From assembly GCF_042854845.1 (NCBI RefSeq), contig NZ_AP031498.1, positions 1,860,001 through 1,924,000 of the forward strand: 64,000 bases of DNA, written 5' to 3'. This document shows, one piece after another, positions 33,203 through 42,076 of the stretch. Source of the stretch: Maricurvus nonylphenolicus (lineage in GTDB: Bacteria; Pseudomonadota; Gammaproteobacteria; Pseudomonadales; Cellvibrionaceae). Both the position numbers and the translations under genes were made by a program. A model generated the notes under the pieces. It saw only the letters and a program-made list of their open reading frames with translations, had not been told where the DNA came from and made no database searches. Each line of letters begins with the position of its first letter. The stretch's first letter is position 1.

Positions 33203-35746
33203 ATGAGAGAGAGTAGTAAAAACAACATCAACCAACGTATAAAAAAGCCGCTGGCTGGTGTCATTGCGTTGCTCGCTGCTGGTAATGCGATAGCAGAAAG
33301 CTTTGTATTGGAAGAGGTCATTGTGACCGCCCAAAAACGTTCCCAAAGTATGCAGGATGTGCCACTGTCCGTAAGTGCGATTGGCGGCGAGCAGATATCG
33401 GATATGAATATGACCGGGCTGGATGATCTATCCGGTTATGTACCCAACCTGACGATCAATGAGGGGGGAACCTCAACCAATATTTATATTCGCGGCTTTG
33501 GTTCGGGCGCCAATGTTGGTTTCGAGCAGTCGGTTGGGATGTATATCGATGGCATTTACGCCGGGCGTGATCGCCAGTTCCGCTCTCCGTTTTTGGATCT
33601 AGAGCGTGTGGAAGTCTTGCGTGGCCCACAGGGAATTTTGTTTGGTAAAAATACCATTGCCGGTGCGATCAATATTACCACCGCCAAACCTTCCGAAGAG
33701 TTTGAAGCTAATGTGCGTGTCGAAGTAGAGCCGCGTTATGATCAGTACAGTGTCTCGGGTGTGGTCTCCGGCCCACTGGCAGATAATCTTGCCGGTCGTT
33801 TAGCTGTCACTCAATCTCAAAGTGATGGCTTTTTTGAAAATACCGCTATTAATAGCGATGGCCCGGAAAAAGATGAAGCGGCAGTGCGCGCAAGCCTGGT
33901 GTGGGACCTGAATGAAGACACCGCAGTAACTCTGAAGCTGGAGCATGGTTACTTCGATGTGAAGGGCAGCAATATTCGCCAAACACGTACCCAGAGTTTG
34001 GCGAATATTGCTGTTAATCCGTCAGCATTGGCTGCCATGAGTGCAGGTGGCCCACTGGCGGGCGCGTTGATGTTTCCTAACAATGCTTACCTGGCGGGTC
34101 TGGTCGCAGATGCCAATGCGAATGGTGGCATGCTTTCACCCACGGTCACTGGCGATTATGCCGATTTGTTTACGCTCAGTGATGCGGGTTATAGCACTGA
34201 CTCATACAAGCAATCGATGGATCAGCACATTGCTGAAACCGATAACAACAATGTGGTGCTTACCGTTGATCACAGTCTGGGTGAATACACCTTAACGTCA
34301 ATTACCGGTTATTCCGCTTATGAAGCCATGGACAATCAGGATGTCGATTACTCGGCGGTTGATGTTCTGGGGCGTTGGGTTGAGCAGGAGTTTGAGCAAG
34401 TCAGCCAGGAGTTTCGTATCACCTCACCACTGGGTGAGCGCTTTGAGTATATCGCCGGGTTTTATTATCAACACAGTGAGCTGGATTCGCTACAGCGAAC
34501 GGATGTTAACTTCAGTTCGCTCGCGGGTTACCGACAGGATCTCGATATCGCCTTGGCGGCAGGATTGGCGCAGGCGGGTCTGTTTAACGGTGCGACGGAT
34601 TTCGGTGCTCCCTTTGGTGTGATTCCAAACCTGCATACCCTGGCGAGTCTGCCAGCCATTGGCAACACCCGTGATTTTGATCAAACCTCGGATACCTATG
34701 CCTTGTTTGGCCAGGGTACTTGGCACATTCGGGAAAATCTCGCGCTGACAGTCGGTTTGCGTTACTCGTTGGAAGAAAAGGAAGCCCAGCGCCGCTTAAC
34801 CATTGTTGAGCATGGAACCTTAAATGCTGTCTCCCCAAGTGACCCAAATTATGTGCTGGCCGCCGCCATACTTAATCTCACCAGCGGTACCGAGGAGCAT
34901 GCGGTTAAAGAGGATTTGAAAGAAGAGCAGTGGACACCGTCGCTTAACCTTAGTTGGGATGTTAACGATGATGTGATGTTATACACCAGTGCCTCTATCG
35001 GTTACAAAGGCGGTGGTTTTAACGAAGCAGGTATTGACGATCCCAATGCGGGGGGCAAACCGTTTGGTTTTGATGAAGAGAAAGCCACGTCCTACGAGAT
35101 CGGCGGAAAGCTCACCTTGCTGGATGGTGCCGCGCGTTTAAACTTCGCACTTTTCTATACCGAATTTGAAGGTTTACAGGTGAGTACGTTTACCTCTGAT
35201 GGGTTCACGGTTGGTAATGCCGGTGAAGCCATTTCGCAGGGGATGGAAGTCGATGGTATGTGGCGCCTCAGCGAAAGCCTGACGTTAAGTGGTTCAGCGG
35301 CCTACCTTGATGCCCGCTACGGTGAATTTGACAGTGCGCCTTGTACGGTTGCCCAGTCAGCGATGGATGCAAATTGCTCCCAGGATTTAGGTGGCAAAGA
35401 GCTTATCTTCTCGCCAGAGTGGTCGGCTAATGTGGCGTTAGATCATGTTACTGCGCTTTCTGATGCTTTAGAGCTGCGCTCACGTCTGGACATGAACTTT
35501 ACCGACAATCATTACCTGGCCAATGATCTCGATCCTATCGATGAAGAGGCAGCCAACACGATCTTTAATGCTCGTGTTGCCCTGGCCGCTGCCGATGGCG
35601 GTTGGGAAGTGGCGTTGGTAGGTAAAAATCTGACCGATGTGGAAGTGCGCAATTTTGCCGCCGATACGCCGTTATTGACGGGCGCTCATGTCGGTTTCTA
35701 TAGCCCGCCTCGTACTATCTCTATTCAGGGCATGATGGCTTTTTAA
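33203..35746 (+). CDS. TonB-dependent outer-membrane receptor
   Basis: 847 residues. A signal peptide ends near residue 31 (GNAIAES), then a TonB-box-like LEEVIVTAQKR, plug domain (about 45-165: PLSVSAIGGEQI, RGPQGILFGKNTIAGAINI) and 22-strand barrel ending SIQGMMAF with terminal Phe. Such receptors take up bulky or scarce substrates; this subfamily (VTAQKR, plug without iron-siderophore signature) is common in sphingomonads and Cellvibrionales. Substrate unknown. It is followed by a strong hairpin and three GST genes, suggesting uptake of the compound they process. Confidence 0.9.
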   Translation: MRESSKNNINQRIKKPLAGVIALLAAGNAIAESFVLEEVIVTAQKRSQSMQDVPLSVSAIGGEQISDMNMTGLDDLSGYVPNLTINEGGTSTNIYIRGFGSGANVGFEQSVGMYIDGIYAGRDRQFRSPFLDLERVEVLRGPQGILFGKNTIAGAINITTAKPSEEFEANVRVEVEPRYDQYSVSGVVSGPLADNLAGRLAVTQSQSDGFFENTAINSDGPEKDEAAVRASLVWDLNEDTAVTLKLEHGYFDVKGSNIRQTRTQSLANIAVNPSALAAMSAGGPLAGALMFPNNAYLAGLVADANANGGMLSPTVTGDYADLFTLSDAGYSTDSYKQSMDQHIAETDNNNVVLTVDHSLGEYTLTSITGYSAYEAMDNQDVDYSAVDVLGRWVEQEFEQVSQEFRITSPLGERFEYIAGFYYQHSELDSLQRTDVNFSSLAGYRQDLDIALAAGLAQAGLFNGATDFGAPFGVIPNLHTLASLPAIGNTRDFDQTSDTYALFGQGTWHIRENLALTVGLRYSLEEKEAQRRLTIVEHGTLNAVSPSDPNYVLAAAILNLTSGTEEHAVKEDLKEEQWTPSLNLSWDVNDDVMLYTSASIGYKGGGFNEAGIDDPNAGGKPFGFDEEKATSYEIGGKLTLLDGAARLNFALFYTEFEGLQVSTFTSDGFTVGNAGEAISQGMEVDGMWRLSESLTLSGSAAYLDARYGEFDSAPCTVAQSAMDANCSQDLGGKELIFSPEWSANVALDHVTALSDALELRSRLDMNFTDNHYLANDLDPIDEEAANTIFNARVALAAADGGWEVALVGKNLTDVEVRNFAADTPLLTGAHVGFYSPPRTISIQGMMAF

Positions 35747-35756
35747 ACCCTTAAGT

Positions 35757-35787
35757 AAGCGTCATCAGCTTAGCGCTGATGACGCTT
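35757..35787 (+). terminator. Strong hairpin between the TonB receptor and GST genes
   Basis: Perfect 13-bp stem (AAGCGTCATCAGC pairing with GCTGATGACGCTT) around a 5-base loop, 11 bases after the receptor stop. No T-run follows, so it is either a factor-dependent terminator or an mRNA-stabilising element that lowers expression of the downstream GST genes. Confidence 0.5.
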
Positions 35788-35855
35788 CTGATCTCGCTTT
35801 GCCTGATGGTAATGCTTCCCACCACTTCGACATGAAATTAATAGACGGATAGCTT

Positions 35856-36890
35856 ATGGCAATCACAGCACCAATACGCCTCTATGGCACCTACGGTTCC
35901 CCCTATACCCGCAAAATGTTATCACTGTTGCGTTACCGCAGAATTCCCTATCAATTTATGCAGGGTAGTCAGGGTGGCGCACCGGAAGAACTGCCTAAAC
36001 CTAAAGTGGGTTTGTTACCCACCTTTTATTTGGAGTCTACAGATGGGCCGCTGGAAGCCGCTGTTGACTCCACGCCATTAATCCGTCGCTTTGAGGAATC
36101 TTTTTCATCGCGTTCAGTCATCCCGCACGACCCTGCGATAGCCTTTATTGATTATCTGTTGGAAGACTATGGTGATGAATGGCTTACCAAAGCCATGTTT
36201 CACTACCGCTGGTCTTTCCAGGCAGATATCGAGAAAGCTGGCATCATTCTCTCGCTTGAACACAATCCTTCTTTACCGGAGGAGGATTGTGTCTTTTTTC
36301 AAAGCCATTTTGCCACCCGACAGATATCCCGTTTAGGGGTTGTAGGTTCTAATAAGATTACTGCACGAGTGATCGAGAGCAGTTATAAACTATTCCTGCA
36401 GGCCTTTAACCAAATTCTCACCCAGAGAACGTTTATTTGTGGTGATTGCCCGGGCAGTGCAGATTTTGCCTTCTATGGCCAACTCACCCAGCTAGCGGGT
36501 TTTGATCCAACCCCCATGGCATTGACCCTGGAGTTGGCACCACGCGTATTGGCCTGGATGAACTTTATGGAAGACCTCTCGGGCCATGAAATTCCTGCGG
36601 ATACATGGGCGAGCCGTGACGATATTCAAAACACTTTACAGCCATTACTTGCCGAAGTAGGGCGTACCTATGTGCCTGTGATGTTGGCCAATGCCAAAGC
36701 GTTAGATCAAGGTTTAGCGCAAGTGGAAACCCAGGTAGACGGTAAACCCTGGCAACAAAACCCTTTCCCCTATCAAAAACGTTGCGTCGAGTGGATTCGC
36801 GGCGAGTATTTAGCCCTGTCTGAATTAGACCGTGAATGGGTCGATGGTGTCCTGGCAGGCACCGGCTGCGAAAAGCTATTGCAAGACTAA
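35856..36890 (+). CDS. Long glutathione S-transferase-like protein 1
   Basis: 344 residues against about 210 for usual GSTs. An N-terminal thioredoxin-like domain (LYGTYGSPYTRKMLSLLRY) is followed by the block LLEDYGDEWLTKAMFHYRW, a GST C-terminal helical domain with DCPGSADFAFYGQL, and an extra C-terminal segment (about 300-344: YQKRCVEWIRGEY..LSELDREWV). The same blocks appear in the next two genes. A dioxygen- or thiol-dependent conversion of an imported ligand is possible, such as ether or halide cleavage by beta-etherase-like GSTs, but no substrate is supported by sequence. Confidence 0.75.
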   Translation: MAITAPIRLYGTYGSPYTRKMLSLLRYRRIPYQFMQGSQGGAPEELPKPKVGLLPTFYLESTDGPLEAAVDSTPLIRRFEESFSSRSVIPHDPAIAFIDYLLEDYGDEWLTKAMFHYRWSFQADIEKAGIILSLEHNPSLPEEDCVFFQSHFATRQISRLGVVGSNKITARVIESSYKLFLQAFNQILTQRTFICGDCPGSADFAFYGQLTQLAGFDPTPMALTLELAPRVLAWMNFMEDLSGHEIPADTWASRDDIQNTLQPLLAEVGRTYVPVMLANAKALDQGLAQVETQVDGKPWQQNPFPYQKRCVEWIRGEYLALSELDREWVDGVLAGTGCEKLLQD

Positions 36891-36911
36891 CCTACTGAGC
36901 AGGAGTTAACG

Positions 36912-38072
36912 GTGTCCAGTACAAACGATAAATATCAACTCTATGTTGTTGATCAGTCTTACTATAGCGGTAAATTACACAGCTATTTGCGCTATAGGCA
37001 GTTACCCCTTGAGGTAAACGAAATCAGTTTCACCGAGTGGTGGAAAACCGGTTTGCGCAATACCGGCCTTATGAAAGTCCCGTTTTTGCAGTCACCCGAT
37101 GGCCGTTGGTTGCAGGATTCAACCCCCATTATATTATGGCTGGACCAGCAGTTTCCGGACAGCGGGATTTTACCCGACGACCCTTATCTGCGTTTCTTTT
37201 GCTATCTGTTGGAAGACTACGCCGATGAATGGCTTTGGCGCCCGGCTATGCATTATCGCTGGAGTTATTCTGCCGATGCAGCCGTCAACAGCATCCGCTT
37301 CAGCCAGAAATTAATCACCCATATCCCAGGGCCTAAGTGGCTTACCGCCTTGATGGCGAAGTGGCGTCAGCGCTCAGAATATGTCAAGCACGATGGGGTT
37401 AATAAATCCACGCTCGAACATGTTGAATCCATCTACCTGAATAATTTGCAGTGGATGGAAACGATTCTTGCCAAGCAGCCGTATCTACTGGGGGATAAAC
37501 CCTGTCTGGTGGATTTCGGTTTTATGGGCCCGATGTTCCGTCATTTCAGCATTGACCCTACACCGGCAAAAATTATGCGCGATAAGGCACCTCATGTGTA
37601 TCAGTGGGTAGCACGCATGTGGGCGCTGAAGATGGACGATGTGGCCGATGCCAACTGGAATGTCCAACCGGGTCAGTTACCACAAGACTGGTTGCCGTTT
37701 GTCAAAGATATCTGTGAGGCGTATCTACCTTATCTGTTGGAAAACGCACGCACCTGTCGTGACGGCAAGAGCTCCTGCAGTTATACCGTTCAGGGCACTA
37801 GCTATTCGAAGACACGGACCTACGACTATCGGGTGTGGTGCAGGGAGCAATTGCATAAACGCTTTAACGAATTAACCCCCGAGATTGCAGACAGGGTTAA
37901 AGCCACTCTGAAGCACTATGGTGGTTGGGACGCATTTATCACCGATGTCGATATTAGCTCCGGTATGGATGCTGATGACATGGCACCGTTTAGAAAATCT
38001 TATCAACCAAGCTTTGGTAAAAAGTTAGTGTCATATTTCTTTGGTACGCCCTGGAATACGTCCAAGCAGTAA
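36912..38072 (+). CDS. Long glutathione S-transferase-like protein 2
   Basis: 386 residues, GTG start at 36912 with AGGAG upstream. It shares with its neighbours the lead SYYSGKLHSYLRYRQLP, the block LLEDYADEWLWRPAMHYRW, the helical-domain motif GDKPCLVDFGFMGP and the C-terminal extension (YDYRVWCREQLHKRFNELTPE). It also has an additional 40-residue tail. The thioredoxin-half Ser/Tyr residue position (SYYSGK) could serve in glutathione activation, but this is unproven. Gap to the previous gene is 21 bases, so co-transcribed. Confidence 0.75.
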   Translation: MSSTNDKYQLYVVDQSYYSGKLHSYLRYRQLPLEVNEISFTEWWKTGLRNTGLMKVPFLQSPDGRWLQDSTPIILWLDQQFPDSGILPDDPYLRFFCYLLEDYADEWLWRPAMHYRWSYSADAAVNSIRFSQKLITHIPGPKWLTALMAKWRQRSEYVKHDGVNKSTLEHVESIYLNNLQWMETILAKQPYLLGDKPCLVDFGFMGPMFRHFSIDPTPAKIMRDKAPHVYQWVARMWALKMDDVADANWNVQPGQLPQDWLPFVKDICEAYLPYLLENARTCRDGKSSCSYTVQGTSYSKTRTYDYRVWCREQLHKRFNELTPEIADRVKATLKHYGGWDAFITDVDISSGMDADDMAPFRKSYQPSFGKKLVSYFFGTPWNTSKQ

Positions 38073-38099
38073 AACATCTGATAGCTAAGAGGTAATGTA

Positions 38100-39341
38100 A
38101 TGTCAGATTCAGTATCTAAAGCAAAGGTTGAACAAACGCCTACAAATGTTGTGCGTGAGCAGCACGCACTAACTGCTAGTCGTCAGTTAAACGCCGGGGA
38201 GGAGCATTGCTATCGCCTATGGCAAACCTACGCCTCACCATACTCCAACAAGGTAATGGCTTACCTGAACTACAAAGGCATTCCCTATAAACGCATTACC
38301 GCCAATATGGAAAATATGATGGGGGAAATTGCTGAGCGGGTAGGTAAACCGATTGTGCCTGTGATCATCACACCGGATAACCAGGTGCTGCAGGATTCAA
38401 CACCGATGCTGGAATGGTTTGAAAGCCAATACCCGCACAATTCAGCTATTCCTGATGATAACCGCTTGGCCTTCATTATGTGGTTAGTGGAAGAATTTGC
38501 CGATGAATATATGCGGCGCATTCATATGCATACCCGTTGGGGCAATGAGCTAAACCGCAGTGCCATCAGTCATCGTCTGGCAAGAACGCTGACCTATGCC
38601 ATGGATGGAGTCAATCCGAAAGACATCGCGCCTTTTATGCTGGAGCGCCAGTCGGGATTTAATGGTGACTTGGGTCTAACAACGCCAGAGGTACGCGCCA
38701 GTGTCGAGCGCCAGATGCATGATCTGTTGGCAATCTTTGAGGAGCACTTCCTGCATTACCAGTTTGTCCTGGGGGGTAGGCCATCGCTAGCCGACTTTGC
38801 TTTGTATGGTTCTTTAAATGGCCATCTGTTTAACGATCCTTTCTCCGCTGAAATTCTGGAAGTATATGCACCCCGCACTTGTCGTTGGCTCGATACTATT
38901 TCTGAGTTAGGGGATACCCGAGGTCATGTAGGTCAAACTGAGTTTGGTGATTGGATTGATCTGGAGCAGAAAACCCCGTCCACCGTGCAGCAGTTGTTAG
39001 CCTTTATTGGCAAAACCTATATCCCCTTGGCTAAGGCCACCGCAGCTGCCGAAGCGCAGCAACAGGATTTGTTTGAGGTGAGTATTTACGGACAGACTGC
39101 CACCTTTAATGCCTATCCCTACCGGGTGTGGTCTTTCGAACAACTGCAAAACCGTTATCTATCTTTGGCTGATAGTGATCGGGATTTTGTCTGCACGCTA
39201 CTGACTAAAGCGCAAGTGCTGCCCGCCATGATGGCGGACCCAATTCATCACAACAATTTGTACGATGGTTTCACGCCACCGTTCATTCGTGAAGGTGTTT
39301 GTGATGCCCTGGTGAAGCAAGCCAAGTCACAGAATCAATAG
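38100..39341 (+). CDS. Long glutathione S-transferase-like protein 3
   Basis: 413 residues. It has about 40 extra N-terminal residues, then LWQTYASPYSNKVMAYLNYKG, the block LVEEFADEYMRRIHMHTRW, GGRPSLADFALYGSLN and the shared C-terminal extension (YPYRVWSFEQLQNRYLSLADSDRD). This is the closest of the three to a standard GST site (SPYSNKV). Spacing to neighbours is 27 and 10 bases, so it is in the same operon as the PaaG-like gene. Confidence 0.75.
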   Translation: MSDSVSKAKVEQTPTNVVREQHALTASRQLNAGEEHCYRLWQTYASPYSNKVMAYLNYKGIPYKRITANMENMMGEIAERVGKPIVPVIITPDNQVLQDSTPMLEWFESQYPHNSAIPDDNRLAFIMWLVEEFADEYMRRIHMHTRWGNELNRSAISHRLARTLTYAMDGVNPKDIAPFMLERQSGFNGDLGLTTPEVRASVERQMHDLLAIFEEHFLHYQFVLGGRPSLADFALYGSLNGHLFNDPFSAEILEVYAPRTCRWLDTISELGDTRGHVGQTEFGDWIDLEQKTPSTVQQLLAFIGKTYIPLAKATAAAEAQQQDLFEVSIYGQTATFNAYPYRVWSFEQLQNRYLSLADSDRDFVCTLLTKAQVLPAMMADPIHHNNLYDGFTPPFIREGVCDALVKQAKSQNQ

Positions 39342-39351
39342 AGGTATTTTT

Positions 39352-40131
39352 ATGGACGACTATAAGACAATTACGCTCGACGTAAAAAACAATGTGGCGA
39401 CGATTACATTAAACCGCCCGCAAAGACTTAATGCGGCGCCACCGCTGATGTTTGAAGAAATTCACGCGGCAGTGAATCAATTGCAGGATTATGGCGCCCG
39501 TGCGTTGGTGATCACGGGCGAGGGCCGGGCATTTTGCTCCGGTGCCGATTTGGCCGATGATGCCAAAGACTCAGGCTCAGAAAAGGACGTTCTGGAGCAG
39601 TCCTATAATCCCTGTCTGGAAGCGTTACACCAATTGCCAATGCCTGTGATAACCGCAGCCAATGGTTTGGTTGCGGGCATCGGCGTGGGGCTGGCGCTGG
39701 TGGCTGATTTTTGTATAGCCGCACGCTCTGCTTATTTCCTGCAAGCCTTTGTCAATGTTGGCTTGATGCCCGATGGTGGCTCTACCTGGATATTACCGCG
39801 TTTAGTTGGTTTACAACGGGCCAAGGAACTGATGATGTTAGGCGAGCGCCTGTCGGCAGAGCAGGCAGAGGCGTGGGGCTTGATCTATCGTTGCATCGAT
39901 GACGATAAAGTACTGACAGAAGCCTACGCGCTGGCAGAACGTTTGGCCCAAGGCCCAACGGTTGCCCTTGGGCAAATGCGTAAAGCCATACATACCGGTT
40001 TGCATCTGGATTACACTCAAGGCTTGGCATGTGAAGCTCAGTGTCAAGCGGTTACGGGACAAAGCCAGGATGCCCAGGAAGGTGTTGCGGCGTTTGTTGC
40101 CAAGCGTAAAGCCCAATTTACCGGCAGTTAA
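39352..40131 (+). CDS. PaaG-like enoyl-CoA isomerase/hydratase
   Basis: 259 residues. The crotonase motifs are LNRPQRLNAAPPLMFEE, GEGRAFCSGADL and ANGLVAGIGVGLALVADF. The segment FVNVGLMPDGGSTWILPRLVG, with Asp in place of the hydratase Glu, and LGERLSAEQAEAWGLI match PaaG (1,2-epoxyphenylacetyl-CoA isomerase) and related ring-epoxide or double-bond isomerases. Ten bases after the third GST gene, it ends the receptor/GST operon. This hints at an aromatic- or unsaturated-acyl-CoA pathway; no other paa genes are present. Confidence 0.82.
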   Translation: MDDYKTITLDVKNNVATITLNRPQRLNAAPPLMFEEIHAAVNQLQDYGARALVITGEGRAFCSGADLADDAKDSGSEKDVLEQSYNPCLEALHQLPMPVITAANGLVAGIGVGLALVADFCIAARSAYFLQAFVNVGLMPDGGSTWILPRLVGLQRAKELMMLGERLSAEQAEAWGLIYRCIDDDKVLTEAYALAERLAQGPTVALGQMRKAIHTGLHLDYTQGLACEAQCQAVTGQSQDAQEGVAAFVAKRKAQFTGS

Positions 40132-40211
40132 GGCATTATTTAGAATAAGGTCGCATCCTGTCCACCAAGGTCCATTGCTATACTTGCAGGTAAAGCAATG
40201 CATGGCGGGCA

Positions 40212-40928
40212 GTGTGCGTGAACTTTTCCAAGCCTCTCGGCATCTTGTTGTTATTCTTTATCAGCAGCGTCAATGCCAACACCCTGGTTTTTGCCGAGTT
40301 TGAGTATATAAAGCGACTCAACCTGCAAGAGTCGCCCATGATTCAGATCATCCGCTTGGCCCTTAAAGAGCACGGCTATGATATGGAAGTCCGCTATGAG
40401 CCTGGTCGCCGGGCTCTTTATGATGCCCTGGCAGGCAACGCTGACGGCTTATTGATGCAGGCCAGCTGGTTACAGGAAGAGTTCCCAACCCTGGTCAGGG
40501 TGGAGCAACGTATCAGCCAGATCCCTCTCTACTTTTACGCGTATACAAAAGATAAGCCTTTTGACCTCTCCGTGTGTCACGATGTGGTTGGTATTATCAA
40601 TGGCTTTGATAAGGCTATCGAGCGCTATGCCCGCCAGCTAGGTTGCACTCGTGAATTGACTCGGGTGGTAGCGAATTACCCCAAACAGCTGCTTAACCTG
40701 TTACAAGGTGAGCGTGTGGACTGGGTGCTTGCTCATGTCTTTCTGGAAAAACGGTTTGTACAGTTGTCAGAGCAACCCTTGCATCGCTATGAATCTTCTG
40801 CTTTTTACCTCGATATTTATATGTATTTGAATGCCCGGCATGCTGATTTGGCGGAGCCTTTGGCGCTATCCTTAAAGCGCATCCTGCAGGAAGAATCCGG
40901 CCTTAGTCCCTATTATCCGGTAAAGTGA
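40212..40928 (+). CDS. Orphan periplasmic solute-binding-like protein (SBP_bac_3)
   Basis: 238 residues from GTG 40212 (another GTG at 40218 is equally possible). A signal peptide (LGILLLFFISSVNA) precedes a bilobal binding-protein chain: IRLALKEHGYDMEVRYEPGRR, then DGLLMQASWL and a hinge near KDKPFDLSVC. It lacks any neighbouring permease. First member of the 40-46 kb cluster of such proteins. It may sense or scavenge a small ligand; function unknown. Confidence 0.7.
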   Translation: MCVNFSKPLGILLLFFISSVNANTLVFAEFEYIKRLNLQESPMIQIIRLALKEHGYDMEVRYEPGRRALYDALAGNADGLLMQASWLQEEFPTLVRVEQRISQIPLYFYAYTKDKPFDLSVCHDVVGIINGFDKAIERYARQLGCTRELTRVVANYPKQLLNLLQGERVDWVLAHVFLEKRFVQLSEQPLHRYESSAFYLDIYMYLNARHADLAEPLALSLKRILQEESGLSPYYPVK

Positions 40929-41011
40929 GCAACCTCTCCCTTGTAGACTCCTAAAAGCCCTCGCATTTGATGTAAACTGCAGCTAACAGCCCAAGAGAAG
41001 GTGGTAGCAGG

Positions 41012-41977
41012 GTGTTCAAACCCGCAGTTATATTCATTACAGCGCTTTTGCCTTTGGTTTCCGTTGCGCAGGATGTTGCATCATCTGCAGAACAACGGGA
41101 GCCTGAAGTCACCCTTGAGCCGCATTTGCACACCGATGGTGACCGTATCTTCTGGGCCAAACCCGGTCTGGAGCCTCTGTTTTTTCCACCTGGGTCAAGG
41201 ACAGCAGAGCAAGAGCCTGGTTTCGGGGATCTGATTCTGGAGGATCTAGAGGGGCAGTTACCTGGTTATCGCCACCATGAGCTGCGGGCCAATTATGCGC
41301 GTTTGATCTCTGAAATTCGTGCGGGCAACCCTGTGTGCGGCATATTACACCGCACCCCAAGGCGGGAAGGTTTTATCGCCTTCAGCAATACGCTCGCGTT
41401 TCCGCCTTCTTATAAACTGTATGTAAAGGCAGGCAATAGGCAGGTGTTTGAGAATATCGCCGGTTGGGAAGAGGGGGCCGTCGCCTTTGCTGATGTATTG
41501 CAGAGCAAACGCGGTTTACGTATGGCGCATACCGCCAGCCATTCCTACGGCAAAGCCCTGGATGAAGTCCTGGCTCGCTACCACAGTCATCTGGATTTGG
41601 TGCGTGGTTATGCCGGACAAAAGTCTTTGGTGAAAATGCTGCTGGCCGGGCGGGTGGATGTGATTATTGAATTCCCCTGGGTAGTTAACCATCATTTAGA
41701 GTCATTGGGGATAAGTTCAGACGAGCTCCATAGCATGACCTTAACCGAAGCACCTGCTTACGAGCCTGCCTATATAGGTTGCCCTAAAAATGATTGGGGA
41801 CTGCACCTGATAGATCATCTCAATCAAATTGAACCGCCATTGCATGAACGCATGAAAAACTATATCGAAATTTGGCTGAAACCGGATGAAGTCGAGGATT
41901 ACCGTGCCGCTTTTGAAGCCTATTTTGGTGCCACACCTACTGACCCTACACCGGCTGAGGAATCGGTCCCGGAGTAA
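41012..41977 (+). CDS. TIGR02285-type periplasmic binding-like protein, copy A
   Basis: 321 residues, GTG start at 41012 after GAGAAGGTGG. A signal peptide ends near VSVAQ. Conserved pieces shared with the copy at 44097 are HSYGKALDEVLARY, VRGYAGQKSLVKMLLAGR, EFPWVVNHH and GCPKNDWG. TIGR02285 proteins belong to the extracellular solute-binding superfamily and have no assigned ligand. The two copies are about equally long and separated by the GGDEF gene and another binding protein, so an old tandem duplication is likely. Confidence 0.72.
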   Translation: MFKPAVIFITALLPLVSVAQDVASSAEQREPEVTLEPHLHTDGDRIFWAKPGLEPLFFPPGSRTAEQEPGFGDLILEDLEGQLPGYRHHELRANYARLISEIRAGNPVCGILHRTPRREGFIAFSNTLAFPPSYKLYVKAGNRQVFENIAGWEEGAVAFADVLQSKRGLRMAHTASHSYGKALDEVLARYHSHLDLVRGYAGQKSLVKMLLAGRVDVIIEFPWVVNHHLESLGISSDELHSMTLTEAPAYEPAYIGCPKNDWGLHLIDHLNQIEPPLHERMKNYIEIWLKPDEVEDYRAAFEAYFGATPTDPTPAEESVPE

Positions 41978-42076
41978 GGCCTGGAAAATACTAAGACACT
42001 ACTTGCTACCATAGCTTGTGGCATCTACATCCTTCTGTACATCCCGCTGCCATGATCTAATATAGAGTTTAAGCGG

